The notes beneath the pieces were generated by a model that saw nothing but the letters and a program-made list of their open reading frames with translations, had not been told where the DNA came from and made no database searches. This document shows, piece after piece, positions 1 through 8,488 of a stretch of 64,000 nucleotides of DNA. The stretch comes from Ferruginibacter sp. (GTDB taxonomy: Bacteria > Bacteroidota > Bacteroidia > Chitinophagales > Chitinophagaceae). Every line of letters begins with the position of its first letter. Positions within the stretch are counted from its first letter, which is position 1. The DNA lies in assembly GCA_028288705.1 (NCBI GenBank), contig JAQBNH010000006.1, positions 248,001-312,000 on the forward strand, in the 5' to 3' direction. The position numbers were made by a program, and so were the translations under genes.

Positions 1-134
1 AGGAAACGAAACAGTTCACCGAAATGATCGGCAGCATAAAAAAAATGGGCACACAGGCCGACCGCGTTTTGGATGTTATGATCAAAGCCGAAGAGAACTG
101 GTTTACCGGAAGCGTTTTAAAAATGTTTAAATAA
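1..134 (+). CDS. 3' end of an unidentified protein (truncated by window edge)
   Basis: An open frame enters from the left edge (codons in phase with position 3) and ends at TAA 132-134. The visible 43 residues are helical and charged (lysine/glutamate rich) and end in MFK. No family is recognisable from this fragment. A terminator-like hairpin follows ten bases after the stop, which supports this being a true gene end. Confidence 0.55.
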   Translation, partial: ETKQFTEMIGSIKKMGTQADRVLDVMIKAEENWFTGSVLKMFK

Positions 135-143
135 ATAAGTGAA

Positions 144-165
144 AGCTGGCTCTGCCGGCTTTTTT
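144..165 (+). terminator. Intrinsic terminator of the left-edge gene
   Basis: AGCTGGC, loop TCT, GCCGGCT form a 7-bp stem with one G-T wobble, directly followed by six T. It lies just after the stop codon of the truncated gene at the left edge. Confidence 0.65.
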
Positions 166-212
166 AATACCCTATAGTTTCAATATTTTCTGAAAGTTTA
201 AAACATAATAAC

Positions 213-584
213 ATGAAAACTTTTAAAATCATCGACGCCTGGATCAGCATTTTGCTAATCAGCACTTTTAGCTTGCTCAGCCTGATTAAACTGGACGCAA
301 CTTTCTTAATCGGCTATTGCATCGTGGGTACCTGGCAGGTTATCAGCCTTTGCATTCATAGCGTTCAAGGCTGGTTCCGCTTTAATCCCGATCGCCACGC
401 TTACAAATGTATGGTGGCGATATTGTTAGTTATCGGGCTCATCGGCCTGGTATGGCCTGCGCTGCTCATGATAGAAATGTTTCTCCTGCTGTTCATTTCT
501 CCCATGCTGGCGGTTTACTATAGCTGGATCTGTTACAATGAAACTTATGTAAAAATGCAACGCCCGCTCGCAGTACTTAAATAA
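213..584 (+). CDS. Small integral membrane protein, unknown function
   Basis: The 123-residue product is mostly hydrophobic, with about four predicted membrane segments (roughly residues 8-25, 30-50, 66-84 and 86-106) and short polar loops. No catalytic motif or named family is recognised. It is followed after 24 bases by a second small membrane protein on the same strand, so the two are probably co-transcribed. Function is unknown. Confidence 0.7.
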   Translation: MKTFKIIDAWISILLISTFSLLSLIKLDATFLIGYCIVGTWQVISLCIHSVQGWFRFNPDRHAYKCMVAILLVIGLIGLVWPALLMIEMFLLLFISPMLAVYYSWICYNETYVKMQRPLAVLK

Positions 585-608
585 TTTTTCATCATTAAAA
601 TCAATTTT

Positions 609-989
609 ATGAACCAGATTATTATCACTTACAGTTTTTACCTGATCATCAGTACCTGCCTCACAATTTGGGTAGCAAAAACGCTCTTTAAAAATGGAAC
701 CATCTTTCTCGTCGATATTTTTCACGGGAATAAGGCACTTGCCGACAGCGTGAACAATTTGTTGCTTGTCGGATTTTATCTTATCAATCTCGGCTACGCG
801 ATTTACACATTGCAAATCAATTACAGCATTGCCAACAGCCAGGAAATATTGGAAAGCTTAAGTCGCAAAATTGGAGGTATCATCCTGATCCTGGGATGCA
901 TGCACTTTCTAAACTTGTATATTTTCTTTACGCTAAGAAAAAGAGCTGTTGCTGATACGAAGAAAAAAGAGCTGTTACCTCACGTATGA
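609..989 (+). CDS. Small integral membrane protein, unknown function
   Basis: The 126-residue product has about three to four hydrophobic helices (around residues 7-25, 51-70 and 88-108) and a basic C-terminal tail rich in Arg/Lys, which suggests a cytoplasmic C-terminus. It sits 24 bases after another small membrane protein in the same direction, so the pair is probably one operon. No known family is recognised; a structural or accessory membrane role is only a guess. Confidence 0.7.
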   Translation: MNQIIITYSFYLIISTCLTIWVAKTLFKNGTIFLVDIFHGNKALADSVNNLLLVGFYLINLGYAIYTLQINYSIANSQEILESLSRKIGGIILILGCMHFLNLYIFFTLRKRAVADTKKKELLPHV

Positions 990-1035
990 TCAGGATTGTT
1001 TACGAAATGGAAATACCTGTAAAGTCGAAAGTTGA

Positions 1036-2532
1036 TTAAAAACGAATAGCCACACTCAAGAAGATCGCGCACAAAATCAACAGGCCGATCACGACGGGCG
1101 TAATAAATTTGAGCCAGGCTTTGTAACTCACATTCACCATCGTTAGCGCGGGAAAAACGGAACCCGTTGGTGTGATGAGGTACATGATTCCAATTCCGAA
1201 TAAGTAGGAATTGACCACTTCACGGCCGGGAATATTCAGCAGGATCGCCAGAGAGCCAATGATCGGCATCGTAAGCACCGCCATACCGGATGACGAACTA
1301 ACGGGGACGGTGAAAAGAAAATAAAACAACATGACCAGGATAATAAAAACCGTCGGATAAAAATGTTGCACCACGTTGGAAGCATAAAATAAAATAGAAT
1401 CGCTAACCATTCCATCATTTAACACGATCGTTACCCCACGCGCCAAACCAACAATCACAGCTACAATCAGCAACGATTCCATGCCTTTTGTAAACTCCAG
1501 CACGAACGTCTTTTCTCCCATGCGATCGATAATACCTATAAGCAAGGCAGCAAATAAAAACAACGCCGACATTTCAATCGTCCACCATCCTTTGAAAATT
1601 ATGCCCAGGATCATGCTGATGAAACTGAGAAAAAATATGGCAAGAAACGCTTTCGTTTTAAAGGTTAATCCGGTATCCCCCGCGGGGGCTGCCTCGATGT
1701 TTAATGCTGGATGAGCATTGCCGTCTACCCGGTAAACGAGCGAAGCAGCTGGATCATTCTTTACTTTCCGGCTATACCGAAGCAGATACCAGATGTATAA
1801 TATCGTTGAGATCAGTAGGAATAAAAGCCTTTCGTAGAGCCCTTCCAGCCAATTGATGCCAAGCGTATTGCTGGCGATGATCGTAGAAAAAGGATTAGAG
1901 AAACTGGAGATATACCCGATGGCGGCGCCACCGAAAACAATCGCAAGCGGAACGATACGGTCGTAACCCGCGGCGATAAAAAGCGGCACTAAAACAGGGT
2001 AGAATACAATCGACTCCACATCCATACCGTATGAACCGCCTAAAAAAGAAAATATGGAAGTCAGTATAATGATCAGCAAACGTTCGCGGCCTTTCATCCT
2101 CGTGGCGAGATAGGTTACACCCTTGAGCATCGCGCCGGTGTTGTTAAAAATCTGCATGAATCCGCCGATGACCAGGATGAACAATACTATGTCGATACTG
2201 TCCATGATGCCTTTGATCGGCGCCTGCAACACCGCAATAAAACCCTGTGGCTTTTTTACATCCTGCTGGTAAGTTCCGGGGAGAGAAATCGGTTTCGTGA
2301 TCTCGCCTTTTTCAAATTTTTGCAGTGCTATCCGGATCGACAGGCTGTCTAAAGTATGTTGTGTAAAAGGTAATGGCACTGCTCCGCTTTTTGACGTGAC
2401 GGTAAAAGACTCGCCATTATCGCTTGTAAGTTTGCTGTACTGGCCCGCAGGTAAGATCCAGGTGCTGATTGCGGCGAGGATGATCACCAGCATCATTAGT
2501 GTGGTTGCAGTGGGAAACTTTAAATTTTTCAT
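1036..2532 (-). CDS. YfcC-family (DcuC-like) membrane transporter
   Basis: A 498-residue polytopic membrane protein with about 12 hydrophobic segments. The N-terminus (PTATTLMMLVIILAAISTWILPAGQY) is typical of the YfcC / C4-dicarboxylate anaerobic carrier family, as are glycine-rich helices around GGSYGMDVESIVFYPVL and the late SSSSGMAVLTMPI segment. Members are secondary carriers of the inner membrane; the substrate is not settled (dicarboxylates, amino acids or peptides have been proposed for relatives). Monocistronic, divergent from the DCC-family gene. The family call is firm and the substrate unknown. Confidence 0.85.
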   Translation of the reverse strand: MKNLKFPTATTLMMLVIILAAISTWILPAGQYSKLTSDNGESFTVTSKSGAVPLPFTQHTLDSLSIRIALQKFEKGEITKPISLPGTYQQDVKKPQGFIAVLQAPIKGIMDSIDIVLFILVIGGFMQIFNNTGAMLKGVTYLATRMKGRERLLIIILTSIFSFLGGSYGMDVESIVFYPVLVPLFIAAGYDRIVPLAIVFGGAAIGYISSFSNPFSTIIASNTLGINWLEGLYERLLFLLISTILYIWYLLRYSRKVKNDPAASLVYRVDGNAHPALNIEAAPAGDTGLTFKTKAFLAIFFLSFISMILGIIFKGWWTIEMSALFLFAALLIGIIDRMGEKTFVLEFTKGMESLLIVAVIVGLARGVTIVLNDGMVSDSILFYASNVVQHFYPTVFIILVMLFYFLFTVPVSSSSGMAVLTMPIIGSLAILLNIPGREVVNSYLFGIGIMYLITPTGSVFPALTMVNVSYKAWLKFITPVVIGLLILCAIFLSVAIRF

Positions 2533-2666
2533 TACTGATAGTTAACCCAATATAAACTTTCAGAACAACGGTGCCAAATTCAACCAACCTAAAAACTGCA
2601 GTTAACGACAGATCCCGGAGCCATATGCTCCGCCTCCAAACCAGCCGATTTGATTTAACTTGCAGG

Positions 2667-3068
2667 ATGCCCGCACAGCCGCTTATATTATTTGATGGCA
2701 TTTGCAATCTCTGCAATGGTGCGGTGCAGTTTGTTATCCGCCATGACGGGAAAGCTTTATTTCAGTTTGCGCCTTTGCAATCAAACGCGGGGCAGGAAAT
2801 TTTAGCGAAATTTTCCCTGTCGAAACAGGATTTTGATTCCTTTGTATTGCTGGAAAATAATAAGGCTTATAAAAAATCAACGGCAGCACTTAAGGTAGCA
2901 AGACGGTTAGACGGTCCTGTGAAAATGCTCTATGGCTTTATTATTGTACCTGTTTTTATCCGGGATGCCGTATACAGTTGGATCGCTAAAAACCGCTATC
3001 GCTGGTTTGGCCGAAAAGATTCCTGTATGGTACCGCAACCGGGCATTGTTTCGCGTTTTTTAAAATGA
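2667..3068 (+). CDS. DCC-family (DUF393) thiol-oxidoreductase-like protein
   Basis: The start is placed at ATG 2667, giving 133 residues beginning MPAQPLILFDGICNLCN; longer upstream reading adds 32 residues without family resemblance. The FDGxCxLC motif near residues 8-16 is the signature of the DUF393/DCC family (COG3011), which carries a thioredoxin-like CxxC pair, and the conserved region continues to the C-terminal half. The molecular role of this family is poorly defined. Its TGA stop overlaps the start of the next gene (ATGA), so the two are translationally coupled. Confidence 0.8.
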   Translation: MPAQPLILFDGICNLCNGAVQFVIRHDGKALFQFAPLQSNAGQEILAKFSLSKQDFDSFVLLENNKAYKKSTAALKVARRLDGPVKMLYGFIIVPVFIRDAVYSWIAKNRYRWFGRKDSCMVPQPGIVSRFLK

Positions 3069-3436
3069 CCGTTATGCCAAAAAAAACTTTAGTCCTCGGA
3101 GCTTCGGCTAATCCACAACGTTATAGTTACCTGGCAGTAAATAAACTTGCGGCCCATCAACACGAAGTGGTTGCTATCGGGAAGCGTGAGGGAAATATCC
3201 GGGAAACGCAAATCGTGACCGGCACGCCTGAAATTGCGGGAATAGATACCGTAACGTTATACCTGAACCCGGTAAACCAAAAACCTTACTATGATTACAT
3301 TCTTTCCTTAAAGCCAAAACGCATCATTTTCAACCCCGGAACAGAAAATGACGAGCTGGTGGAAATGGCAGAAAAGCAGGGTATCAAAACCCAGGACGCC
3401 TGTACCCTCGTAATGCTGAGTACCGGCCAGTACTAG
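3065..3436 (+). CDS. CoA-binding-domain protein (YccU-like)
   Basis: A 123-residue single-domain Rossmann-like protein. KKTLVLGASANPQRYSYLA at the N-terminus is the nucleotide-binding glycine/serine loop of the CoA_binding family (COG1832, E. coli YccU relatives), and IIFNPGTENDEL near residue 90 is the second conserved motif. The start overlaps the preceding DCC gene by four bases; an alternative ATG lies three codons further in. The biological role of stand-alone CoA-binding proteins is unclear. Confidence 0.82.
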   Translation: MTVMPKKTLVLGASANPQRYSYLAVNKLAAHQHEVVAIGKREGNIRETQIVTGTPEIAGIDTVTLYLNPVNQKPYYDYILSLKPKRIIFNPGTENDELVEMAEKQGIKTQDACTLVMLSTGQY

Positions 3437-3559
3437 TAGTTATTCTTCTAATTTGTATATAATCTCATTAAAAACCCCCTACATATATACTAAGCTTGTT
3501 CTTCTTACGTTTCTCCCTTAGCGCTTTCTATCCAATATCAATCTTAAAGCCTAACTACC

Positions 3560-4009
3560 ATGAAGAAGCTAAGTACTACCCTACTTATGCTGCTGCTTTG
3601 CCTAACAACTGCAGTCAGCGTAGCACAGGAGAAACCTGTTGCAAAATCAAGGCAATTTGCTACATCAGCTGCACAAGTTGATATCAGTGACGCCCAATTA
3701 CAAAAAACTTTTACGGCAGTAACCGGCGAAGCCATCCTGATAGAACTGAACGGTCTTAAGTTCAGCGGAACGGTCATCAGCAATACGCTGAAATATAGTA
3801 ACCTGCAAACAATTCTCATCCGTGATGCAGGAACGCCCAATACCATTTTTCAATTATCGAAGATCATACGCAAAGATCAAAGCATTGCTTATTCGGGACG
3901 TATCATTAACAGTACTGCCGTTGATGGTTATGAACTGAAAAGATCGTCATCAGGATACCGCCTTCAAAAATTTGATGCCGGCCAGATCCTGCAGGATTGC
4001 GCTTACTGA
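3560..4009 (+). CDS. Secreted protein of unknown function
   Basis: 149 residues with a clear signal peptide (MKKLSTTLLMLLLCLTTAVSVAQ, cleavage expected after about residue 22). The mature part is a small soluble domain without recognisable motifs and ends in a single Cys (DCAY). It precedes, by 48 bases and on the same strand, a T9SS-exported protease. It could be an inhibitor, chaperone or substrate of that protease, but nothing in the sequence proves this. Confidence 0.72.
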   Translation: MKKLSTTLLMLLLCLTTAVSVAQEKPVAKSRQFATSAAQVDISDAQLQKTFTAVTGEAILIELNGLKFSGTVISNTLKYSNLQTILIRDAGTPNTIFQLSKIIRKDQSIAYSGRIINSTAVDGYELKRSSSGYRLQKFDAGQILQDCAY

Positions 4010-4057
4010 TTTCCAAATTCCAATACGCCGCCCTAACGGCTTCCAAATCCACGACAC

Positions 4058-5632
4058 ATGAAAAATTTTACCCTTTCCATTTTCATCTTTTTAATTTTCG
4101 GATTTTCTCTGCATGCACAGCAAAGCAGAAATAGTTACGCCGTTGCTACTGCCACTTTATTCCTGGATTTTGACGGGCATACCGTTATTTCCGGCGCCTG
4201 GAATGCAGGAAACCCATTGTATTGCCAGCCCAGCGGCATGACGGATGCGCAGGTTTCAGAGATATTTAATCGCGTGGCTGAAGATTACCGGCCGTTCAAC
4301 ATCAACGTTACAACAGATTCCACTAAATTTTTAGCAGCGCCTTTAGAACAGCGTATGCGCATCATCGTTACGCCAACCAGTAACTGGTATCCGGGCGTTG
4401 GCGGTATTTCCTATATCGGTTCTTTTACCTGGGGAGACGATACACCAGGATTTGTTTTTTCCGATAAACTGAATTTTAATCCGAAATATATTGCAGAATG
4501 TTGTTCGCACGAAAGCGGCCATACGGTTGGCTTATCGCATCAGTCAACGTACGATAGCAATTGCAACCTGATCGAAACCTATAATGCCGGTGCAGGCTCC
4601 GGGGAAATTGGCTGGGCTCCGGTTATGGGCAACAGCTATTACAAAAATATGACCGGCTGGAACGATGGCCCTACGCCGTACGGTTGCGCCAGCACGCAGG
4701 ATAACTTAACCATCATTACCAGCCTGAATGGCTTTGGATTTCGCACGGATGATTTCACAGATGCGATGGATAACAGCACCTACACGTTACCGGGAACGGC
4801 TTTCAACACAGGCGGTATCATCACCAGCAGTAACGATAAGGATGCATTCAAATATGTTTCTACGCAATACAACAGCCTGCATATCGAAGTCAATCCTTTT
4901 GGCCTAAATACAAATAACACCGGGGCAAACCTGGATGTAAAAGTGGAATTGTATGATGGCAATCAAACGCTGATCGCAACATACAACCCTTCCATCGCCT
5001 TAAACGTGGTGATTGACACTAGCCTGAACAGCGGAACCTATTACTTTGTAGTTTCCGGAACGGGTAACAGCAACATCAGCAATTACGGGAGTTTGGGCTC
5101 ATACAATATCACCGGATTCCGTGGTGTATTGCCGATTCGCGATGTAAAACTTTCAGGTAGTAATAACTCAGGTAAACATGATTTTACCTGGCAGATCATT
5201 GCTGATGAGGCTATCAAAACGCAGGTACTCGAATCATCAGCGGATGGCATAAACTTTACGGCCGTAGCCAATATCAGCGCGACGCAAAAAATATTCAGTT
5301 ATTCAGCTAAGCAGTCCGCCGGAATATATTATCGTTTAAAAGTAAGTTCTGCCAGCAATCAGGTTGTATACTCGAACACCATATTTATCAAAGCAGGCAA
5401 TGATGCAGCTCCATTATTTACCGTAGGAAATATGGTGCAGAAAGACATTATCGTAAAGGCACAAACGCAGTTCAGGTACCACGTGTATGATGCAAATGCC
5501 AAACTCGTATTGGCAGGAACCGGCAATAAAGGAATAAATATTTTTGAATTTCAAAATAAACCGGCAGGCTTTTACGTTATACAATTCATAAACGAACAAA
5601 TAAAACAAACAGAACGAATTATAAAACAGTAA
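4058..5632 (+). CDS. Secreted metzincin-like zinc protease with T9SS sorting domain
   Basis: 524 residues. A signal peptide (residues 1-20, ending LHAQ) is followed by a catalytic domain carrying HESGHTVGLSH at residues 151-161, the HExxHxxGxxH zinc site of metzincins, with a likely Met-turn (PVMG) about 40 residues later. Residues about 240-365 look like a bacterial pre-peptidase C-terminal beta domain (DKDAFKYVS to SYNITGF). The end is a beta domain with the lysine-rich tail typical of T9SS type A sorting signals (FYVIQFINEQIKQTERIIK). It should cross the outer membrane through the Por system and be released or attached at the surface. Substrate unknown. Confidence 0.85.
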   Translation: MKNFTLSIFIFLIFGFSLHAQQSRNSYAVATATLFLDFDGHTVISGAWNAGNPLYCQPSGMTDAQVSEIFNRVAEDYRPFNINVTTDSTKFLAAPLEQRMRIIVTPTSNWYPGVGGISYIGSFTWGDDTPGFVFSDKLNFNPKYIAECCSHESGHTVGLSHQSTYDSNCNLIETYNAGAGSGEIGWAPVMGNSYYKNMTGWNDGPTPYGCASTQDNLTIITSLNGFGFRTDDFTDAMDNSTYTLPGTAFNTGGIITSSNDKDAFKYVSTQYNSLHIEVNPFGLNTNNTGANLDVKVELYDGNQTLIATYNPSIALNVVIDTSLNSGTYYFVVSGTGNSNISNYGSLGSYNITGFRGVLPIRDVKLSGSNNSGKHDFTWQIIADEAIKTQVLESSADGINFTAVANISATQKIFSYSAKQSAGIYYRLKVSSASNQVVYSNTIFIKAGNDAAPLFTVGNMVQKDIIVKAQTQFRYHVYDANAKLVLAGTGNKGINIFEFQNKPAGFYVIQFINEQIKQTERIIKQ

Positions 5633-5652
5633 GGTAGATTCATGTGTAAGTT

Positions 5653-5685
5653 AGGGGTCAGCGTTAGGGGCTGGCCCCTTTTTTT
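5653..5685 (+). terminator. Intrinsic terminator after the metzincin gene
   Basis: AGGGGTCAGC and GCTGGCCCCT form a 10-bp stem with one G-T wobble around a 7-base loop, followed by a run of seven T. It starts 20 bases after the stop codon of the protease gene. Confidence 0.85.
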
Positions 5686-5801
5686 ATGTCCATTCCCCTC
5701 AAGATCCGGCCGTTCTCCACATATACACAATTCTTCATACAACTTCCACTTCCACATATAACGCATTGTTTTTATAAGTAACTTTAGAAAACCCCTTGCA
5801 T

Positions 5802-6275
5802 ATGTTATGGAGAAAGTTCAATGGAGATTTACTCAGGCTGCCCATCAAAGATGCGGTAGAGCAGGCCATTAAAAGAGAATCCGCAGCAGGCTATAAATTA
5901 AAAGTATGTATCGGCACCGATAGTCAGGTAAAAGGCCGCGATACTGAATTTGCAACCGTGATCGTGTTCCTGCGCGAAGGCCACGGTGGTTTCATGTTCA
6001 TTCACAACGAAAAAACCCTGATTAAATACAGCATCAAGGAAAGGATGTTGGTAGAGGTTGCCAAAAGCATCGAGATCGCCTACGAACTTTGTAACCTGTT
6101 CACGGAATACGACGTGGATATGGAGGTACATGCGGACATCAACACCAATCCTCATTTTAAAAGTAACGAAGCCCTACGCGAGGCGATGGGTTATATCCTC
6201 GGGATGGGATTTGCGTTTAAAGCCAAGCCGGAAGCCTTTGCCAGCAGCTGTTGCGCGAATAAAGTGGTGAATTAA
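5802..6275 (+). CDS. YkuK-like RNase H-fold protein (DUF458)
   Basis: 157 residues from ATG 5802 (a TTG two codons earlier is less likely). CIGTDSQVKGRDTEFATVIV at about residues 37-56 and MEVHADINTNPHFKSNE at about 107-123 match the acidic motifs of the DUF458/YkuK family, which is predicted to have a ribonuclease H-like fold. Enzymatic activity is not established for the family. Monocistronic, convergent with engB; the two stop codons are six bases apart. Confidence 0.8.
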   Translation: MLWRKFNGDLLRLPIKDAVEQAIKRESAAGYKLKVCIGTDSQVKGRDTEFATVIVFLREGHGGFMFIHNEKTLIKYSIKERMLVEVAKSIEIAYELCNLFTEYDVDMEVHADINTNPHFKSNEALREAMGYILGMGFAFKAKPEAFASSCCANKVVN

Positions 6276-6281
6276 ATTGCC

Positions 6282-6932
6282 CTAAGCGTTCTTGCCCACT
6301 TCCTCGTTCATCTCATCAATGAATTCGAGTAGTTTATCTTTTCCCTGTCTCTTTACGGCGCTCGTTACGAAATGGCGCGGAAGAAATTGCCAGGTCTTGC
6401 GCATCGCTTCCAAAAAAGATTTTACGTTTTTACTCACGACGCGCTGTGTCTCTTTATCGGCTTTGGTAAATACGAGGCTGAAAGGCACTTCCCATTTCTT
6501 CAAATTCTCCAGGAACTCCAGGTCGATCTTCTGCGGGCTATGCCGGGCATCGATCAAAACAAATACCTGCGTGAGGTTGTCTCTTTTGCGTAAATAATTT
6601 TCAATCATCTGTTCCCAGCGCCGGCGGCTGCTGATACTCACTTTTGCAAATCCGTAACCCGGCAAATCCACGAGATACCATTTAAAGATCGTTTCCTGTT
6701 TTTTATTTTCTTCTGTATAAGCACTGCTGATAAGATCGAAGTGATTGATCAGTTGGGTTTTTCCCGGTGAACCAGAGGTTTTCGCCAGCTTATCATTATT
6801 GCATATCATGTTAATGAGCGAAGACTTGCCCACATTACTGCGGCCGATAAACGCAAATTCCGGCTTATCTGCCGGCGGGCATTTTTCGAAACTGGGGCTG
6901 CTGATAAGATATTCCGCTTTTTTGATATGCAT
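6282..6932 (-). CDS. engB: Ribosome biogenesis GTPase EngB/YsxC/YihA
   Basis: 216 residues, usual size for this family. GTPase motifs in order: G1 GRSNVGKSS at residues 30-38, a G2 threonine in PGKTQ near residue 59, G3 DLPGYG near 88-93, and G4 TKAD near 155. EngB assists late assembly of the 50S ribosomal subunit in the cytoplasm and is usually essential. The gene is divergent from ubiE, and a TATTTTTG -7 box lies 19 bases before its start. Confidence 0.95.
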   Translation of the reverse strand: MHIKKAEYLISSPSFEKCPPADKPEFAFIGRSNVGKSSLINMICNNDKLAKTSGSPGKTQLINHFDLISSAYTEENKKQETIFKWYLVDLPGYGFAKVSISSRRRWEQMIENYLRKRDNLTQVFVLIDARHSPQKIDLEFLENLKKWEVPFSLVFTKADKETQRVVSKNVKSFLEAMRKTWQFLPRHFVTSAVKRQGKDKLLEFIDEMNEEVGKNA

Positions 6933-6951
6933 GTGAAAGTTAAATAAGATG

Positions 6952-6979
6952 CAAAAATAGCTGTTTAATGCGGTGCAAA
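6952..6979 (-). promoter_or_regulatory. Bacteroidota-type promoter of engB
   Basis: On the minus strand TTTG (6979-6976), a 16-base spacer and TATTTTTG (6959-6952) fit the TTTG/TAnnTTTG promoter used by the primary sigma factor of Bacteroidota. The box ends 19 bases before the engB start. Confidence 0.55.
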
Positions 6980-7013
6980 TTTACCTGTTCTTTACCGCTC
7001 CTCGTAAACGGCT

Positions 7014-7021
7014 TATATTTG
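7014..7021 (+). promoter_or_regulatory. Bacteroidota -7 box of ubiE-porT
   Basis: TATATTTG matches TAnnTTTG and ends nine bases before the ubiE ATG, implying a very short or absent leader. No strong -33 TTTG is seen. Confidence 0.5.
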
Positions 7022-7030
7022 TAATGACGT

Positions 7031-7774
7031 ATGACAAGATTTGATCATGATGAAGTAGTGCCTTTTAAAGGTTCTGAACTGAGTAAAAAACAGCAGGTCG
7101 CCGAGATGTTCGACAACATCGCGTACCGTTACGATTTCCTGAACCGGTTTTTAAGTGCGGGCACAGATGTGGGCTGGCGGAAAAAAGCGCTTTCGAATCT
7201 GGCGGGAACCAAACCTCAAACAATGCTTGACGTCGCCACCGGCACTGCTGACATGGCGATCATGGCATCCGGTTTGCTTCATCCCGGGAAAATTACGGGG
7301 ATCGATATTAGTGAGGGCATGCTGGAGATTGGAAGAACAAAAGTGCAGAAGCTGGGATTAGAAAAGTCTATAGAATTGTTAAAGGGTGACAGCGAAACAA
7401 TAAGTTTTAAAAACGACTCGTTTGACGCTGTAACCGTGGCTTTCGGAGTAAGGAATTTTCAACATCTTGAAAAAGGCCTCTCTGAAATTTACCGCGTGTT
7501 GAAACCGGGAGGCAAACTGGTGGTGTTGGAATTTAGCAAGCCCACCATGCCTTTTGTTAGATCCTTTTACAACCTCTACATGAAAGTGGTTGCACCAAAT
7601 ATGGGCAAACTCTTTTCGAAAAACCGCGACGCTTACCAATACCTCGACGAATCGATCCGGAAATTCCCGGAAGGCAAAAACTTTACAGATATCCTGGATA
7701 AACTGGGTTATACGGATACAACAAAAAAAACACTGAGCCTAGGCATATGCAGCATCTATTGCGGAAAAAAATAA
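7031..7774 (+). CDS. ubiE: Demethylmenaquinone/2-methoxy-benzoquinol methyltransferase UbiE/MenG
   Basis: 247 residues. The family signature YDFLNRFLSAGTDVGWR lies at residues 34-50, SAM-binding motif I LDVATGTADMAI at 66-77, and the second signature RVLKPGGKLVVLEFSKP near 155-171; the C-terminus GICSIYCGKK is typical. It uses SAM to methylate demethylmenaquinone in the last step of menaquinone synthesis, which fits Bacteroidota since these normally use menaquinone rather than ubiquinone. Its last 28 bases overlap the start of porT. Confidence 0.95.
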   Translation: MTRFDHDEVVPFKGSELSKKQQVAEMFDNIAYRYDFLNRFLSAGTDVGWRKKALSNLAGTKPQTMLDVATGTADMAIMASGLLHPGKITGIDISEGMLEIGRTKVQKLGLEKSIELLKGDSETISFKNDSFDAVTVAFGVRNFQHLEKGLSEIYRVLKPGGKLVVLEFSKPTMPFVRSFYNLYMKVVAPNMGKLFSKNRDAYQYLDESIRKFPEGKNFTDILDKLGYTDTTKKTLSLGICSIYCGKK

Positions 7775-8475
7775 AAACTTTATTAGTAGTTCTGCTGCTC
7801 CTGCCTGCATTTGCATTTACACAGGGCATTGAGCTGAACCTTCCTGATCATGATTCAAAACTGATTCACTTCGGCATTAACGTGGGAGCTAACCAGGCGC
7901 ATTATAGTTTTACCCATCATCCGCGTTTCCTGCAATACGACAGCATCATGGTGGTGGAAAGTATCAACAGTACCGGGATCAACCTGGCCTGGCTGGTGAA
8001 CCTGAACATCAATGAACATTTCGATATTCGTGCTTACCCGCTCAACCTGGTTTTCACAGAAAAAGCTTTTCAATATCATTTAAAATATCCTGATCGTCCG
8101 GGTGGAGAAGATACGGTTACCACCAAGAAACTCCAGGGCATCACCTTGGCATTTCCGGTTCAATTGAAATTCAGCAGCGATCGTATCGCGAATTTCAAAG
8201 TATATATGATGGCTGGGGGAAAAGTGGAATATGATCTGGCTGCAAACAAAACGCAGAAGAATGCAGAGAGCCTGTTTAAATTAAAGAAATTCGATTACGG
8301 CGTTGAAGCAGGCATTGGATTCCATTTTTACTTCCCCGTATTTGTCCTCACGCCCGAATTGAAAGTGGGATTCGGCCTCAACAATATGCACGTGCGCGAC
8401 AACGACCTGAAATATTCCAACGTGATCGATAAGGTGAATGCCCGCACGATCACGTTTTCCCTAACGGTAGAATAA
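7747..8475 (+). CDS. porT: PorT-family outer-membrane protein (T9SS component)
   Basis: 242 residues with a signal peptide (hydrophobic LLVVLLLLPAFAFTQ, cleavage near residue 26) followed by alternating beta strands of an outer-membrane barrel and a terminal aromatic/hydrophobic strand (TITFSLTVE). Length, barrel pattern and position directly after ubiE match PorT, a component required for type IX secretion first defined in Porphyromonas gingivalis. It overlaps ubiE by 28 bases in another frame. The T9SS cargo proteins in this window give PorT a job. The exact mechanistic role of PorT remains unclear. Confidence 0.85.
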   Translation: MQHLLRKKIKTLLVVLLLLPAFAFTQGIELNLPDHDSKLIHFGINVGANQAHYSFTHHPRFLQYDSIMVVESINSTGINLAWLVNLNINEHFDIRAYPLNLVFTEKAFQYHLKYPDRPGGEDTVTTKKLQGITLAFPVQLKFSSDRIANFKVYMMAGGKVEYDLAANKTQKNAESLFKLKKFDYGVEAGIGFHFYFPVFVLTPELKVGFGLNNMHVRDNDLKYSNVIDKVNARTITFSLTVE

Positions 8476-8488
8476 GCGCGTTCTTTCT

